Shown here: piece after piece, positions 62,328 to 64,000 of the stretch
Layout of the letters: each line of letters starts with the position of its first letter
Position numbering within the stretch: position 1 is the first letter of the stretch
DNA from: PZPK01 sp965230795
GTDB taxonomy: Bacteria > Pseudomonadota > Gammaproteobacteria > Pseudomonadales > Oleiphilaceae
Direction of reading: 5' to 3'
DNA: 64,000 nucleotides
NCBI GenBank assembly: GCA_965230795.1
Contig: OZ246020.1
Coordinates: 3,100,001-3,164,000, forward strand
The notes under the pieces: model-generated
Database searches by the model: none
The model's input: only the letters and a program-made list of their open reading frames with translations
Told to the model about the DNA's origin: nothing
Translations under genes and position numbers: made by a program

Positions 62328-63968
62328 ATGTCACACCAATCCGAACTTATCAGCGAAGACATTAACGAATACCTGAAACAACACGAGCAAAAAGAACTGT
62401 TGCGCCTGCTGACCTGCGGCAGCGTGGATGATGGCAAAAGCACACTAATCGGCCGCCTTCTGCATGATTCCCAGATGATCTATGAAGACCAACTGGAAGC
62501 TATTAAAAAAGACAGCGTCAAGTCAGGCACCAATGAAGGTGAAATCGACCTGGCTCTGCTGGTAGATGGCCTCCAGGCGGAGCGCGAGCAGGGAATTACC
62601 ATTGATGTTGCCTATCGCTACTTTTCAACGTCAAAGCGTAAATTCATTATTGCCGATACTCCAGGACACGAGCAGTACACGCGAAACATGGCGACTGGCG
62701 CCTCGACAGCCAATTTGGCAATCATCCTTATTGATGCCCGCCATGGCGTTCTGACGCAAACGCGCCGTCATTCATTTATCGCATCACTTCTTGGCATCAA
62801 GCACGTGATCGTCGCCATCAACAAGATGGATCTGGTGGATTACAGCGAAGAGCGCTTCAATGAAATCAAACAGGACTACCTGAAGTTTTCTGAACAACTG
62901 GAGCTCAATGACATTCAGTTTGTTCCTTTGTCGGCCCTGAAAGGCACCAATGTCGTTAGCATCAGCGAACACACGCCGTGGTTCAAGGGCAAACCCCTGA
63001 TGGAGATCCTGGAAACCGTCGAAACCGCCAAGGACAAGAACCTTGAAGATTTTCGCCTTCCGGTTCAATACGTTAACCGTCCAAACCTGAATTTCCGGGG
63101 GTTCTGCGGCACCATCGCTTCGGGAATCATCAAACCCGGCGACGCTGTAATTGCCCTGCCGTCGCATAAAACCAGCCGCGTCAAATCCATCGTTACTTTC
63201 GAAGGCGAGCTGGACGAAGCCTTTGCTGATCAGGCTGTCACCCTGACGCTGGAAGACGAAATTGATGTCAGTCGCGGCGACATGCTGGTCAAACCAGATA
63301 ATGTTCCGGATACCAGCTCAGCTTTCCAGGCCAATATCGTCTGGATGACAGAGACACCTCTGAAACCCGGCAAGCTGCTTGATATAAAGCTGGGCTCCAC
63401 ACTGGCATCGGGCTCGATCCAGAAAATCGAGCACGTAGTGGACGTCAACACGCTTGAAAAACACTCGGCAGACCAATTGGAGCTAAACAGCATTGCCCTC
63501 TGTAACCTTCACCTTAATCAGACCGTTGCCTTTGATCCCTATGCAGAAAACTGGGCAACCGGTGCTTTCATCCTGATTGATCGCCTGACCAACGTTACCA
63601 TCGGCGCCGGCATGATTGTTTCGAAACTAGCCGACGACCAGCTCGACAGCTGGGAACCTGTTAGCGCTCAAGAGCGTCATGCTCGCCTAGCTCAGACGCC
63701 ATCGATTATCGGCTGTTTCGGCGAAGCCGCGGATGTGCTGGCACAGGCGGTTGAGCGCAAACTCTTCAATCTGGGCCGCTCGGCTGTTCTGATTGATGAC
63801 AACATGGCTGCGGACGATGAAGCTAAACTGACCATTGCCAAAGCCCTGAAACAGGCAGGTCTGATTGCAGTTTGCGCATTGAGCGCAGAAAGTGACGTAG
63901 TGGATCACAGCCTGAGTGCAAAACAGGATGGCGATATTCCTGCCAGCGTGAAAGCACTACAAGCATAA
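62328..63968 (+). CDS. cysN: Sulfate adenylyltransferase subunit 1 (CysN) with C-terminal APS-kinase-like remnant
   Basis: A 546-residue GTPase subunit that drives APS synthesis. G motifs are GSVDDGKST (31-39), DTPGHEQYTRNMATGAS and NKMDLVDYS; the two beta-barrel domains end near residue 450. The remaining 95 residues look like a shortened APS kinase: RKLFNLGRSAVLIDD and AKALKQAGLIAVCAL match the CysC segments for ELFARGYHVYLLDGDN and MADAGLIVITAF, but the P-loop GLSGSGKST is replaced by CFGEAADV and the middle of the kinase is gone. CysN alone is about 475 residues and the CysNC fusion about 630, so this looks like an inactivated fusion. PAPS would then need a separate CysC. Confidence 0.93.
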   Translation: MSHQSELISEDINEYLKQHEQKELLRLLTCGSVDDGKSTLIGRLLHDSQMIYEDQLEAIKKDSVKSGTNEGEIDLALLVDGLQAEREQGITIDVAYRYFSTSKRKFIIADTPGHEQYTRNMATGASTANLAIILIDARHGVLTQTRRHSFIASLLGIKHVIVAINKMDLVDYSEERFNEIKQDYLKFSEQLELNDIQFVPLSALKGTNVVSISEHTPWFKGKPLMEILETVETAKDKNLEDFRLPVQYVNRPNLNFRGFCGTIASGIIKPGDAVIALPSHKTSRVKSIVTFEGELDEAFADQAVTLTLEDEIDVSRGDMLVKPDNVPDTSSAFQANIVWMTETPLKPGKLLDIKLGSTLASGSIQKIEHVVDVNTLEKHSADQLELNSIALCNLHLNQTVAFDPYAENWATGAFILIDRLTNVTIGAGMIVSKLADDQLDSWEPVSAQERHARLAQTPSIIGCFGEAADVLAQAVERKLFNLGRSAVLIDDNMAADDEAKLTIAKALKQAGLIAVCALSAESDVVDHSLSAKQDGDIPASVKALQA

Positions 63969-64000
63969 GTTCATAATACATGGACCAACAGGGAGCCTAC

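Noticed and set aside
1..64000. Mobile elements, CRISPR arrays, tRNA or rRNA genes
   Set aside because: No transposase, integrase, spaced direct repeats, tRNA-like cloverleaf or rRNA sequence was seen on reading through.

Overview
The window looks like chromosome of a free-living Gammaproteobacterium related to the Pseudomonadales/Oceanospirillales/Cellvibrionales group. The order proA-nadD-rsfS-rlmH-mrdA-rodA-mltB-rlpA-dacA-ybeD-lipB-lipA, the block lepA-lepB-DUF4845-rnc-era-recO-pdxJ-acpS, the cluster pilA/pilB-pilC-pilD-coaE-yacG, and a WbpB/D/E/I sugar pathway are all Pseudomonas-like. The exact genus cannot be read from the sequence. No tRNA, rRNA, insertion sequence, prophage or CRISPR array was seen.

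Layout. (1) 1-18.1 kb, minus strand: a large surface-polysaccharide locus. It reads from a Wzi-like outer-membrane protein and a giant SLBB export protein through Wzz, Wzx, an acyltransferase, a pyruvyltransferase-like protein, a sulfotransferase, a DegT aminotransferase, a FemAB-like transferase, a deacetylase, two GT4 enzymes and a Wzy-like polymerase, to a GNAT/FemAB-like gene cut by the left edge. The gene set predicts a Wzx/Wzy-made, acidic, possibly sulfated and pyruvylated polysaccharide. The initiating phosphoglycosyltransferase and a Wzc-type kinase are not in the window. (2) 18.5-24.3 kb, plus strand: comEA, then wbpB-wbpD-wbpE and wbpI, which make a di-N-acetylated mannuronic acid nucleotide sugar from UDP-GlcNAcA, and a glycosyltransferase. 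wbpA is absent here.

(3) 24.3-30.4 kb, minus strand: two tandem type IV pilin genes followed closely by a GT-C membrane glycosyltransferase with a soluble C-terminal domain, a polyprenyl-phosphate-type GT2, a DUF354 protein and a GT4. I read this as a candidate pilin-glycosylation operon. The first pilin gene has a good sigma-54 promoter and an upstream perfect palindrome. (4) 30.7-36.8 kb, plus strand: pilB, pilC, pilD, coaE, yacG, a HIT protein and trmO.

(5) 36.8-41.6 kb: a PilZ protein, a hybrid histidine kinase with degenerate ATP-lid motifs, and two predicted outer-membrane beta-barrel proteins (DUF3187, YfaZ). (6) 41.6-61.1 kb, minus strand: housekeeping genes for cofactor, RNA, lipoate, cell-wall, ribosome and proline metabolism, many overlapping by 1-4 bases. 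(7) 61.2-64 kb, plus strand: cysD and cysN for sulfate activation. CysN carries a C-terminal extension that resembles an APS-kinase domain without its P-loop. Sulfate activation in (7) is needed for the PAPS used by the sulfotransferase in (1), so the two ends may be linked metabolically.
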